In this document: positions 1 to 8,137 of the stretch, piece by piece | Position numbering within the stretch: position 1 is the stretch's first letter | Layout: each line of letters starts with the position of its first letter | NCBI GenBank assembly: GCA_018970545.1 | Contig: JAGWWC010000009.1 | Coordinates: 1-42,848, forward strand | DNA length: 42,848 bases | Reading direction: 5' to 3' | From: Betaproteobacteria bacterium | GTDB lineage: Bacteria > Pseudomonadota > Gammaproteobacteria > Burkholderiales > Burkholderiaceae_A | Notes under the pieces: model-generated | Database searches by the model: none | The model's input: the letters and a program-made list of their open reading frames with translations, nothing else | Told to the model about the DNA's origin: nothing | Made by a program: the position numbers and the translations under genes

Positions 1-37
1 CACCACCGCAACAACACAATGAGAGGCTTTTTTAGAT

Positions 38-715
38 ATGACTGCGAGCCCCGATCTCTCTGTCTTAACACTCATCACCCAGGCGAGCCTGCCGGTGCAG
101 CTGGTCATGCTGCTCTTGGTCAGTATTTCAATTCTTTCTTGGACAGTGATTTTTAAGAAATGGCAGTCCATGCGTCGGGCCCGTCAAGACACCGAAGACT
201 TTGAAAAAGTCTTCTGGTCGGGCGGCGATCTGATGACCCTTTATAAAAAAACCGAAAAAGGAGATCTGCCCGGATCGCTGCCGAAAATCTTTGAATCTGG
301 CATGCGTGAATTTTTAAAATCACGGTCGGGCACCCTCACGGAGCCATCGGCCATGATTGATGGTGCACGCCGCGCGATGCGCGCCGCCTTTCAACGCGAG
401 CTTGATGGCCTTGAGCGAAATCTGCCCTTTCTGGCCTCGACGGGCTCTGTGTCGCCGTATATCGGACTGTTTGGCACGGTCTGGGGAATCATGCATGCCT
501 TCACGGGACTGGCAAATGTTCAGCAGGCGACCTTGGCCAGTGTGGCGCCCGGCATTGCCGAGGCCCTGGTCGCGACTGCGATCGGCCTGTTTGCCGCAAT
601 TCCCGCAGTCGTGGCCTATAACCGCTATGCCACTGATCTCGATCATCTCAGTATTCGATTCGAGGGCTTCATCGAAGAGTTTTCTAACATTCTGCAGCGT
701 CAGGCTGCCCGCTAA
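38..715 (+). CDS. tolQ: Tol-Pal proton channel subunit TolQ
   Basis: 225 residues, the usual TolQ length. TolQ and TolR form the inner-membrane proton channel that energises TolA during outer-membrane constriction at division. Three membrane segments are visible: about residues 15-37, 131-155 and 168-195, with the family motif GLFGTVWGIM in the second. The first gene of a tolQRAB-pal-cpoB run in standard order, which makes the call secure against ExbB or MotA. The 37 bases upstream hold no complete gene; in proteobacteria ybgC often precedes tolQ, and the window may begin in its last codons. Confidence 0.97.
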   Translation: MTASPDLSVLTLITQASLPVQLVMLLLVSISILSWTVIFKKWQSMRRARQDTEDFEKVFWSGGDLMTLYKKTEKGDLPGSLPKIFESGMREFLKSRSGTLTEPSAMIDGARRAMRAAFQRELDGLERNLPFLASTGSVSPYIGLFGTVWGIMHAFTGLANVQQATLASVAPGIAEALVATAIGLFAAIPAVVAYNRYATDLDHLSIRFEGFIEEFSNILQRQAAR

Positions 716-736
716 GGCGCGCGCCAAGACATCGCT

Positions 737-1165
737 ATGGGTGCCCCAACCGCCTCTCGCAAATCCGGCAGACGCCGAATGATGAGTGAAATCAACGTCG
801 TGCCCTATGTCGACGTCACGCTGGTGCTGCTGATTATCTTTATGGTGACTGCGCCGATGATCGTGACCGGCACCATTGATCTGCCCAAAGTGGGCCAGGC
901 GGCCCAGACCCCCGTTGCGGCGCTGGAGGTGACCATTCGCCAAGATGGATCAACGACACTTCGCCGCAATACCGAGGGAGAAAAAGAAAAACCGATTGGC
1001 CGTGACGAAATCGTGGCAGCAGTCAAATCAATGGGTACCGCCTCGGATATGCCCATCATCATCTCGGCAGAAAAAGCGGTGCGCTACGAACACGTGGTCG
1101 CTGCGATGGATCAACTGCAGCGGGCGGGATACACCCGCGTTGGGCTGAACCTTCGCAAGGAATAG
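737..1165 (+). CDS. tolR: Tol-Pal proton channel subunit TolR
   Basis: 142 residues. Partner of TolQ: a single N-terminal membrane helix and a periplasmic domain. The helix carries the conserved proton-path aspartate in VVPYVDVTLVLLIIF (Asp26). The N-terminus is short and basic (SRKSGRRR), as in TolR homologues, so the ATG at 737 is preferred over the internal ATG pair at 781/784, although no good ribosome site precedes it. It starts 21 bases after tolQ and ends two bases before tolA, in keeping with one transcript. Confidence 0.96.
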   Translation: MGAPTASRKSGRRRMMSEINVVPYVDVTLVLLIIFMVTAPMIVTGTIDLPKVGQAAQTPVAALEVTIRQDGSTTLRRNTEGEKEKPIGRDEIVAAVKSMGTASDMPIIISAEKAVRYEHVVAAMDQLQRAGYTRVGLNLRKE

Positions 1166-1167
1166 CC

Positions 1168-1977
1168 ATGCTCGCCATCGAGGCACGCGAGAGCCGAAAC
1201 GCCGTCAGTGCAGCATTGCTGATGCATGGTCTACTGGCGGCAGCACTGTTGCTGTCGCTGCAATGGAAGGATCGCACCCCCATCGTGCAGGCAGAGCTCT
1301 GGAGCGCAATGCCTCGGGATATTCCCGCCAAGGTCACGCCGCCGGCACCTGTCGTGCGGCCGGCACCGCCTGCTCCCGCTGCTCCGATGCCGGAGACCAA
1401 AGCGGACATCGCCCTGAAGAAAAAAGAAGAGCCAAAAAAAACTGAGCCTAAGAAAGAAGAACCCAAGAAACTCGAGCCGCCAAAAGCAGATGTTCTAAAG
1501 GCTCAGCAAGAGGCGCAGAAAAAAGCTCAAGAGAAAAAGCTCGCAGAGAAAAAAGCCGCTGAGCAGCTTGAAGCCCAGCGGCGGGCAGAGCTTGCCCGGC
1601 TGGGAATTGACCCGAACGCAAAGCCGGGTTCCGCAGGCAAAGATGCCACAACCAAAACCGGTGTGGTTGCCGGCGGTGCCGAGGTTGGATCGAAGACTGG
1701 CCGCGATGCGGATTACGAATCGCTGATTCAAGCACGAATTAAAGCGCGGATTAATTACCCCGATCGGTCGGCAACAAATCCTGAGGCAATTGTTCAAGTG
1801 GATCAGCTGCCCACCGGTGAGGTCGTGGCGGTCAAGCTGATTCGCGCAAGTGGCACCCCCGCCTGGGATGAAGCCGTGCAGCGGGCAGTCTGGGCTGCAA
1901 GTCCACTGCCAAAGCGTAAAGACGGGACAGTCGCGCGGGTATTGGAACTTGCCTTTCGTCCAAAAGAAGACCGCTGA
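1168..1977 (+). CDS. tolA: Tol-Pal energy-transducing protein TolA
   Basis: 269 residues. TolA links the TolQR channel to TolB and Pal across the periplasm. The order seen is a membrane helix at about 13-32, a Pro-rich stretch (about 50-75), a long Lys/Glu/Ala-rich region of repeats such as KKEEPKK that should form the extended helical domain (about 75-150), and a C-terminal TonB/TolA domain (about 180-269) with INYPDRS and a final ELAFRPKED. The helical domain is shorter than in E. coli TolA, as is common in betaproteobacteria. Starts two bases after tolR. Confidence 0.95.
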   Translation: MLAIEARESRNAVSAALLMHGLLAAALLLSLQWKDRTPIVQAELWSAMPRDIPAKVTPPAPVVRPAPPAPAAPMPETKADIALKKKEEPKKTEPKKEEPKKLEPPKADVLKAQQEAQKKAQEKKLAEKKAAEQLEAQRRAELARLGIDPNAKPGSAGKDATTKTGVVAGGAEVGSKTGRDADYESLIQARIKARINYPDRSATNPEAIVQVDQLPTGEVVAVKLIRASGTPAWDEAVQRAVWAASPLPKRKDGTVARVLELAFRPKEDR

Positions 1978-1992
1978 CTATAATCAGGCGAT

Positions 1993-3300
1993 ATGAAAAT
2001 CGCGGCTGCTTTTGGTTGTCTTCTTTCGCTGATCGCTGGCGTTGCCCAGGCCCAGGCACCGCTGCGGATCGATATCACCGGGGTTGGCTCGCGTCAGATT
2101 CCGGTCGCTGTCGCACCCTTTGATGCACCCGAGCCCGCAAGAAACTTCTCGCGCACCATCACTGATGTGATCCGGGCCAATCTCGCCCGAAGCGGCGTTA
2201 TCGCGATTGTGGATGCCGGCGTGCCGCAGCCCACGCTCAACGAGCGCAGCCCAATGGAGCCGCTGTTTCCCGAATGGCGTCAGAAGGGCGCCGAGGCGCT
2301 GGTGATTGGCAGCACTGCGTTGTCTGCCGACAGTCGACTCGAGTCACGCTTTATTCTTCTAGATACCGCGCGCAACGCAAGCCTCGGCGGCCTTGCGATT
2401 TCTGCACCCGCCTCCGAGCTAGAGGCACGGCGCACTGCCCATCGCATTTCAGATTTTATTTACGAAAAGCTAACTGGTGAGCCCGGATTCTTTGCTACCC
2501 GGCTCGCGTTTGTTCGCCGCGATGACGCGGTCTACAGCCTGGTGATCTCCGATGCGGATGGTCAGAACACCCAAATTGCGCTGCGCTCTAAAGAGCCCAT
2601 TATTTCTCTGACCTGGTCGCCGGATGGAACGCGGCTGGCCTATGTCTCCTTCGAAGAGCGCAATGGCATCAATAAGCCGATCGTCTATGTGCACACGCTG
2701 GCAACAGGCCGCCGGGCCATCATCGCCAACGAACGCGGCAGCAACAGCGCGCCTGCATGGTCACCGGATGGAAATCGTCTTGCCGTGGTGCTGACCCGGG
2801 ATGGCAACTCGCAAATCTACATCGTGAATGCTGACGGCAGCGGACTGCGTCGGCTGTCGCGATCCTCCGGGATTGATACCGAGCCCACTTTTACTCCGGA
2901 TGGAAAAGAAATTTTCTTTACCTCCGATCGCGGCGGATCGGCGCAGGTCTATCGGGTTTCGGTTGAAGGGGGCGAGGCACGCCGCGTCACTTTCGGTGGG
3001 CCATTTAATGCCCGGCCTCAAATCAGCCCCGACGGAAAAAGTCTTGCCTACATTACACGACGCGAAAAATTATTTCGTGTCGCCGTCATGGAACTCGCCT
3101 CACAACGCGAGACCCTCGTGAGCGAAGGCCCCAAGGATGACTCACCAAGCTTTGCACCCAACAGCAAATGGATCATCTACAGCAGCCGTGTCGGCGAGCG
3201 TGATGTGCTCTCTGCAGTGTCAATCGATGGAAAATTAAGAACCCGGCTTTCTGCAGAAGGCAGCCAGGTCAAAGGCCCCGCATGGGGCCGTTTGCCTTAG
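1993..3300 (+). CDS. tolB: Tol-Pal periplasmic beta-propeller protein TolB
   Basis: 435 residues. Periplasmic protein that binds Pal and TolA. A signal peptide ends near residue 22 (AQAQA). An N-terminal alpha/beta domain (about 23-165) is followed by a six-blade propeller with repeated WSPDG-type turns (SPDGTRLAYV, SPDGNRLAVV, TPDGKEIFF, SPDGKSLAYI). The ATG at 1993 has little Shine-Dalgarno signal. A perfect TATAAT lies eight bases upstream (1979-1984), so a near-leaderless internal transcript is conceivable; this is reported as a finding. Confidence 0.97.
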   Translation: MKIAAAFGCLLSLIAGVAQAQAPLRIDITGVGSRQIPVAVAPFDAPEPARNFSRTITDVIRANLARSGVIAIVDAGVPQPTLNERSPMEPLFPEWRQKGAEALVIGSTALSADSRLESRFILLDTARNASLGGLAISAPASELEARRTAHRISDFIYEKLTGEPGFFATRLAFVRRDDAVYSLVISDADGQNTQIALRSKEPIISLTWSPDGTRLAYVSFEERNGINKPIVYVHTLATGRRAIIANERGSNSAPAWSPDGNRLAVVLTRDGNSQIYIVNADGSGLRRLSRSSGIDTEPTFTPDGKEIFFTSDRGGSAQVYRVSVEGGEARRVTFGGPFNARPQISPDGKSLAYITRREKLFRVAVMELASQRETLVSEGPKDDSPSFAPNSKWIIYSSRVGERDVLSAVSIDGKLRTRLSAEGSQVKGPAWGRLP

Positions 3301-3315
3301 TCAAACACGCGCAGC

Positions 3316-3385
3316 CATGTCTTTCTGGCTTACCGGTACAGAAAGACATGACGATCAAGGACAGTTCTATGTCAAAATTGTCCTT
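3316..3385 (+). other. two stem-loops in the tolB-pal spacer
   Basis: Two inverted repeats are seen in the spacer. The first has perfect 12-base arms CATGTCTTTCTG (3316-3327) and CAGAAAGACATG (3339-3350) with an 11-base loop. The second has 7-base arms AAGGACA (3357-3363) and TGTCCTT (3379-3385). Neither is followed by a T-run, so they do not look like intrinsic terminators. They could stabilise or process the pal message; this is inference. Confidence 0.6.
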
Positions 3386-3411
3386 ACAACAATAACGCTC
3401 AAGGAGGAGCT

Positions 3412-3948
3412 ATGGCTTTGCCATTAAACTGGTTGTCCCGTGCAAGCTTAATCGCAAGCAGCTTGTCGATTGCAGTCCTGGCAGGCTGCGCCTCGCAGGT
3501 GCCACTGGAAGATAAGAAACCTGCTGCCGTAGCCCCGGCACCCTCAGCAGCACCCGCGGAAGATCCTGCTGCTGCAGCCCGCGCCCGCGAAATCGCTGCA
3601 GCCCGCGCTGCGCTTGAGAAAGTAAAACCCAGCATCTACTTTGACTACGACCGCTTTGAAGTGAAATCTGAGTATCAGGCAACACTGACAGCGTTCTCCA
3701 ACTACCTAAGAGTTGACAGCAAGGCGCGGCTCGTCATCGAAGGCAATGCCGATGAGCGTGGCACTGCCGAGTACAACTTAGCACTGGGACAAAAACGCGC
3801 CGAAGCGGTCGCGAAGGCACTGGGTGTGATGGGCGTTGCCGGTAATCGCGCTGAAGCGGTCAGCAACGGTGAAGAAAAGCCGCGTGCTAAAGGATCCAAT
3901 GAGGCCGCATGGACAGAGAACCGCCGCGCAGATCTCATCCTTAAATAA
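3412..3948 (+). CDS. pal: peptidoglycan-associated lipoprotein Pal
   Basis: 178 residues. Outer-membrane lipoprotein that grips peptidoglycan through an OmpA-like domain. The signal peptide ends in the lipobox LAGC, with lipidated Cys26. An Ala/Pro-rich linker follows, then the OmpA domain from about residue 65, with IYFDYDRFEV and the peptidoglycan-binding region IEGNADERGTAEYNLALG. It has the strongest ribosome site in the operon: AAGGAGGA at 3401-3408, four bases before the ATG. That fits the need for much more Pal than TolQRAB. Confidence 0.97.
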   Translation: MALPLNWLSRASLIASSLSIAVLAGCASQVPLEDKKPAAVAPAPSAAPAEDPAAAARAREIAAARAALEKVKPSIYFDYDRFEVKSEYQATLTAFSNYLRVDSKARLVIEGNADERGTAEYNLALGQKRAEAVAKALGVMGVAGNRAEAVSNGEEKPRAKGSNEAAWTENRRADLILK

Positions 3949-3957
3949 TATCGGCGA

Positions 3958-4803
3958 ATGCGCTTGATGTTTTTTAAAGCAGTGGCCGCCTCGGTATCGA
4001 GTGCGGCCATTTTCTTGTGTGTAGGATTCAGTCTTTTTTCGGCAACAGGGCCGGCCGCCGCGATCTTCTCCGACGATGAAGCACGCCGGGCCATCATTGA
4101 TCTGAGAACCCGCCTGGAGACCCTCGAATCCAGACTGGCCGAGCGCATCGCAGAGCTTGAGCGTAATCTTCAGGCCTCCTCCCGCACCCAGCTCCAGTTG
4201 TTAAACGAAAACGAAAGGCTGAGGTCTGAGGTCGCCCGGCTGCGGGGCACCGTCGAGGAAGCCAATCAAAATCTCAATACCGGAAAATCTCAGCAAAAAG
4301 ATCTGTATGGCGATCTTGACCAGAGGCTAAAACAAATCGAACCGGTTTTGGTCACGGTTGATAAAACATCAATCGAAGTCAGCCGCGGCGAAAAAACACG
4401 ATTTGATGAAGTCCGCGATGCGCTCAAAGCCGGTGAGTTTGCCAAGACAATTGCGGCCTCGGATGCGTTTCAGCAGGCCTATCCTTATTCGCGCCTATCC
4501 GCTGATGTGCTGCTGATCAAGGGCTCGGCCTTTTACGCCGACAAAAACTACAAGGCAGCGATCGCGGCCCGACAGGAGTTTCTGGACCGCTATCCCAATC
4601 ATCCCGCCCGGCCGCAGGTCACGCTCAACCTCGCCGCTGCCCAGGCAGAGTCGGGCAATCCGAACACCGCCCGAGGAATCTTAGAGGGCCTAATCAAGGC
4701 CTATCCCAACTCTCCCGCTGCAGCTGATGCCAAGGAGCGTCTGAAATCATTGCGGCCGGGGACGGCTGCCAAGCCTGCGCCCAAAGCAGCCCCATCAAAG
4801 TAA
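3958..4803 (+). CDS. cpoB: cell division coordinator CpoB (YbgF)
   Basis: 281 residues. Periplasmic TolA-binding protein that coordinates peptidoglycan synthesis with Tol-driven constriction. Features in order: a signal peptide (about 1-37), a trimerising coiled coil rich in heptads (about 40-110, e.g. LRTRLETLESRLAERIAEL), and TPR repeats in the last 130 residues (GEFAKTIAASDAFQQAYPYS, YPNHPARPQVTLNLAAAQAE, YPNSPAAADAKERLKSL). It starts nine bases after pal, the standard last place in the operon. Confidence 0.93.
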   Translation: MRLMFFKAVAASVSSAAIFLCVGFSLFSATGPAAAIFSDDEARRAIIDLRTRLETLESRLAERIAELERNLQASSRTQLQLLNENERLRSEVARLRGTVEEANQNLNTGKSQQKDLYGDLDQRLKQIEPVLVTVDKTSIEVSRGEKTRFDEVRDALKAGEFAKTIAASDAFQQAYPYSRLSADVLLIKGSAFYADKNYKAAIAARQEFLDRYPNHPARPQVTLNLAAAQAESGNPNTARGILEGLIKAYPNSPAAADAKERLKSLRPGTAAKPAPKAAPSK

Positions 4804-4812
4804 ACTTTGGGG

Positions 4813-5898
4813 ATGATTGACCCCGAAGAACTCGATCGACTGGAACTGACCGTCGTGCTGAGCGGCCTGGCCATCGGCCTAGTGCTGGGATGGATATCGC
4901 GTTTTAGTAATTTCTGCACCCTCGGTGCGATCTCGGACTGGTATTCCAGCGGCGATCGATCCCGGCTTCGCATGTGGCTGCTGGCCGTCGCGGTGGCGAT
5001 CGTCGGAACGCAGTCCCTCATTACGGCAGACCTCATTGTCGTAAAGGACGCGTTTTACACAGCCCCCCGATTTTTCTGGCTCTCCTATCTGGTCGGCGGG
5101 CTCCTGTTTGGTTTTGGCATGGTGCTGTCTTCGGGCTGCGGCGGCCGAAATCTTGTTCGAATCGGCGGCGGAAGCCTCAAAGCAGTGGTCGTATTTGTTG
5201 TGATGGCGATCTTCGCCTACATGACCATGCGGGGAATTTTTGGTGTTCTGCGTGTCAGCACGCTTGAGCAGATCACCATCACTTTCGCAACACGGCAGGA
5301 CCTGCCTAGCCTACTCGGTGCGCCCAGCACCATCGTGACACCAATACTTGCTATTGCATTGCTCAGCTTTATTTTTTTGAATCAGGAGCTTCGCCGCCAG
5401 CCACGACTCATCGTGGGTGGAATCGTGATTGGCTTACTGGTTGTTGCCGGATGGATCACGACCGGCAACATCGGATTTATTGAAGAGGATCCCAATACGC
5501 TGGAGGCCCGATTCCTCGCCACCAATACCCGGGGTATTGAATCGCTGACCTTTGTTGCGCCACTCGCGTACTGGCTGGATCTGATGATGTTCTGGAGTGA
5601 TACATCACGGGGCTGGACGTTCAGCATTGCCACGGTCTGCGGCGTTGTGCTGGGCGCAATGGTTCATGCGATCGGCTCCAAAACATTTCGATGGGAAGGC
5701 TTTGTCGATCGGGCAGACCTGGCCCGACACCTGATGGGCGCAGCGCTAATGGGGATCGGCGGCGTGACCGCCTTCGGCTGCACAATCGGCCAGGGCATCA
5801 CCGGACTGTCGCTACTCGCGCTTGGAAGCGTGGTGGCCACGGCTGCGATTATCGCCGGGGGATGGCTGGGCCTGCGTTGGCTGGAGCGCCATGCATAG
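4813..5898 (+). CDS. YeeE/YedE-family sulfur-compound permease
   Basis: 361 residues from the ATG at 4813 (a TTG six bases upstream is less likely). A polytopic inner-membrane protein with about nine hydrophobic segments. It carries the Cys motifs of the YeeE/YedE (TsuA-like) family: SNFCTLGAISDW near the start, SSGCGGRNLVRIGGG in the middle and AFGCTIGQGITG near the end. In characterised members such cysteines pass thiosulfate through the membrane, so uptake of thiosulfate or a related sulfur anion is the best guess. Follows cpoB by nine bases, so may be co-transcribed. No TusA-like partner is adjacent, and the substrate is unproven. Confidence 0.85.
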   Translation: MIDPEELDRLELTVVLSGLAIGLVLGWISRFSNFCTLGAISDWYSSGDRSRLRMWLLAVAVAIVGTQSLITADLIVVKDAFYTAPRFFWLSYLVGGLLFGFGMVLSSGCGGRNLVRIGGGSLKAVVVFVVMAIFAYMTMRGIFGVLRVSTLEQITITFATRQDLPSLLGAPSTIVTPILAIALLSFIFLNQELRRQPRLIVGGIVIGLLVVAGWITTGNIGFIEEDPNTLEARFLATNTRGIESLTFVAPLAYWLDLMMFWSDTSRGWTFSIATVCGVVLGAMVHAIGSKTFRWEGFVDRADLARHLMGAALMGIGGVTAFGCTIGQGITGLSLLALGSVVATAAIIAGGWLGLRWLERHA

Positions 5899-5933
5899 GG
5901 CCTTGAAATCCGCTAAAATCTCAGGCTTTACAC

Positions 5934-5957
5934 GATGAAGGCGGTCCCGCTTTCGTC
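5934..5957 (+). other. stem-loop just upstream of tRNA-Lys
   Basis: GATGAAGGCG (5934-5943) and CGCTTTCGTC (5948-5957) can pair over ten bases with two G-U pairs and a four-base loop. It ends nine bases before the tRNA 5' end. There is no T-run, so it is not an obvious terminator of the upstream permease. It may sit in the pre-tRNA leader. Confidence 0.35.
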
Positions 5958-5965
5958 TTCCCCGC

Positions 5966-6041
5966 GGGTTGTTAGCTCAGTCGGTAGAGCAGCGGACTTT
6001 TAATCCGTTGGTCGCAGGTTCAAATCCTGCACAACCCACCA
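5966..6041 (+). tRNA. tRNA-Lys (anticodon UUU)
   Basis: A 76-base cloverleaf with encoded CCA. Acceptor arms are GGGTTGT (5966-5972) and ACAACCC (6031-6037), discriminator A, then CCA. The D-loop has AGCTCAGTCGGTAGAGC. The anticodon loop reads CTTTTAA, giving UUU, and the T-arm has GGTTCAAATCC. All arms pair well. Confidence 0.97.
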
Positions 6042-6152
6042 TTGATCACCGAGCCGTAGAGCCGTCGTTGATCGCGCAATCACCACCATTTGCACTATCG
6101 TTTGTCTCTTTGAATCTCTTTGCGCCAGCATGGTGTGCTCTAATTTAAAACA

Positions 6153-6854
6153 ATGAAATCTATCGTCGCCATCGAAGAACTGCGGTTTTCCTGGCCATCC
6201 GGTCCGCCCATTTTGGAGATCCCGCAATTTCAACTGGCGCAGGGTGAACGGCTGCTGGTTCAGGGGCCATCTGGCATTGGCAAGACCAGTCTATTGAGTT
6301 TGATCTCAGGAATTATTCGGCCCAATGCCCGCTCGTTTAATGTGTTGGGCGAGGATCTCCTCAGACAATCTGCTGCTGCCCGCGATCGACTCCGCGGTAC
6401 GCAGATGGGCGTGATCTTTCAGCAATTCAATCTGCTGCCATACCTCTCGGTGCTGCAAAATGTACTTTTGCCGACACAGCTTTTTGCACGACGCGAAAAA
6501 CGCTGTGTTGCCCAGGACACCTCTGCGCAGGCCCAGGCAATGCGGCTACTAGAGGCCTTGGGCCTGCCAGCCGCCATCTGGCATCGGCCCAGCCATCAGC
6601 TCTCGGTTGGCCAGCAGCAGCGGGTCGCAGCGGCCCGGGCTTTAATTGGCGCTCCCGATCTAATTCTCGCTGATGAGCCAACATCGGCCCTTGACGAAGA
6701 CCGACAGCAGGAATTCATGCATCTGCTGATGGAGCAGGTCCAGCTCACGGGTGCGGCCTGTATTTTTGTGAGCCACCAACGCGCGTTGAATCAATTTTTC
6801 GATCGCGCAATCAATCTCACAATGGTGAACCAGGCCAAGAGAAAAACGGCATGA
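6153..6854 (+). CDS. ABC transporter ATP-binding protein (LolD/MacB/DevA-like)
   Basis: 233 residues, a full nucleotide-binding domain. Walker A is GPSGIGKTS (38-46), the Q-loop lies in [13 protein letters not shown], the signature is LSVGQQQR (150-157, Val in place of the usual second Gly, a variant common in this branch), and Walker B is [12 protein letters not shown]. The final His switch is in FVSHQRAL. The 4-base overlap with the next gene (ATGA) and the FtsX-type permease place it in the MacB/LolD class, which moves lipoproteins, peptides or metals or does mechanical work rather than ordinary import. Substrate unknown. Confidence 0.92.
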   Translation: MKSIVAIEELRFSWPSGPPILEIPQFQLAQGERLLVQGPSGIGKTSLLSLISGIIRPNARSFNVLGEDLLRQSAAARDRLRGTQMGVIFQQFNLLPYLSVLQNVLLPTQLFARREKRCVAQDTSAQAQAMRLLEALGLPAAIWHRPSHQLSVGQQQRVAAARALIGAPDLILADEPTSALDEDRQQEFMHLLMEQVQLTGAACIFVSHQRALNQFFDRAINLTMVNQAKRKTA

Positions 6855-8119
6855 GCGCTTGGGGTTTCAGCAGCCTCACGCTCGCAGGCCGCAGTGCCTG
6901 GGCGCGCAGAGGGCCGCTTTCACTATTGGTCACAGCAATTGCTGTTTCGGTGGCTATGGTGCTTGCTGTCATGCAACTGCGAGAAGATGCCCGCGACAGC
7001 TTTTCCAATGCCATTAGCGGTGTGGACCTGATCGCCGGATCCCGAACCAGCCCCAGCAACCTGCTGCTGTACTCAGTGTTTCATTTGGGGCAGCCGGTCC
7101 GCAGCATGTCTTATGGCCATGTGGACGCCATCGTCAAGCTGCCCTCAGTGGCATGGGCAGTGCCGCTTCAGTTGGGCGATCACTTTCGGGGGTTTCCGGT
7201 GGTGGGCACAACGCCCATGTTTTTTTCTAAAGTGGGTGGGCCATCGGGCCTGGGATTTTCAAGTGGCGGCCCCTTTGCGAAGCTTTTCGATGTCGTGATT
7301 GGCGCTGAGGTTGCCGCAAAGTCGGGGCTGTCCGTTGGTAGCAGTATTACCCTTACACACGGGGCCAACGACAACTTGGCTGAAGATCATTCCGACACGC
7401 CTTTTTCCATAACCGGCGTGCTACGCAGAACAGGGTCGCCAATTGACCGATCGGTGCTGATCTCACTAGCGGGCTTTGAGGCCATGCACATCGGCTGGGA
7501 ATTCGGCTCAAAGCCCAAGCAGGCGGCTTCGGCGATACCCTCGGACCCCTTGCGGCTTGAGCCCTCACAAGTCACAGCAGTCTTAATCGGCCTTGAGTCA
7601 AGGACCCAGGTCTTTTCTGCCCGGCGCGCAATCGAATCGCTGGGAGCGGGCACGCTCATGGCCATTTTGCCGGGCGTGACCCTTGATGAGCTCTGGCAGG
7701 CCTTCGGCGTAATTGAGGCCACGTTATCGGTCCTCGGCTGGCTTGTTCTCGCCTCTGCGCTACTGGGAATTTGCGCAACACTGCTGCTCTCGATTGCATC
7801 ACGGCGCAAAGAATTTGCCGTGCTTCGGGCGCTGGGGCTCAGTCCAGCGGGAATCACAAGGCTGATTCTCCTTGAGTCTTTGTGGGTCAGCCTCGCAGGA
7901 ATTGCGATCGGCTGGATAATGCTGCAAATTATGATTGCGATACTCGGTCCCTGGGCCGCCCAAGAATTTGGGATATTTCTGCAATTGCGGCCGCTTGATT
8001 CACAGGGCTGGCTTGCTCTTGGCTCAGTGCTTGGGCTCACTCTTTTGGCGAGCCTGTTGCCGGCCTTAAAGGCAATGCGTTACTCGCTGCATGATGGCCT
8101 GCATCCCCCCTCCGTATAA
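6851..8119 (+). CDS. FtsX/MacB-type ABC transporter permease
   Basis: 422 residues. One N-terminal membrane helix (about 20-42), a large periplasmic domain (about 45-275), and three C-terminal helices (about 283-312, 333-360, 378-402), the FtsX topology. The last loop contains RRKEFAVLRALGLSPAGI, the coupling-helix region typical of the family. Translationally coupled to the ATPase by ATGA and followed 18 bases later by a DUF3299 gene. The trio resembles metal- or copper-linked loci seen in other proteobacteria, but no His-rich metal-binding partner is next to it here. Confidence 0.9.
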   Translation: MSAWGFSSLTLAGRSAWARRGPLSLLVTAIAVSVAMVLAVMQLREDARDSFSNAISGVDLIAGSRTSPSNLLLYSVFHLGQPVRSMSYGHVDAIVKLPSVAWAVPLQLGDHFRGFPVVGTTPMFFSKVGGPSGLGFSSGGPFAKLFDVVIGAEVAAKSGLSVGSSITLTHGANDNLAEDHSDTPFSITGVLRRTGSPIDRSVLISLAGFEAMHIGWEFGSKPKQAASAIPSDPLRLEPSQVTAVLIGLESRTQVFSARRAIESLGAGTLMAILPGVTLDELWQAFGVIEATLSVLGWLVLASALLGICATLLLSIASRRKEFAVLRALGLSPAGITRLILLESLWVSLAGIAIGWIMLQIMIAILGPWAAQEFGIFLQLRPLDSQGWLALGSVLGLTLLASLLPALKAMRYSLHDGLHPPSV

Positions 8120-8137
8120 GTCATCCATGATCCGGCC

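Noticed and set aside
1-37. Possible tail of ybgC before tolQ (TGA at 20-22 or TAG at 33-35).
   Set aside because: Too short to identify by sequence; only the usual gene order suggests it.
320-943. A 207-codon open frame antisense to tolQ and tolR.
   Set aside because: The opposite strand carries clear TolQ and TolR. The antisense product is rich in His/Arg/Gly without any domain, as expected from a shadow in a GC-rich gene.
7387-8040. A 217-codon frame antisense to the ABC permease.
   Set aside because: No membrane segments or motifs; the plus-strand permease has both.
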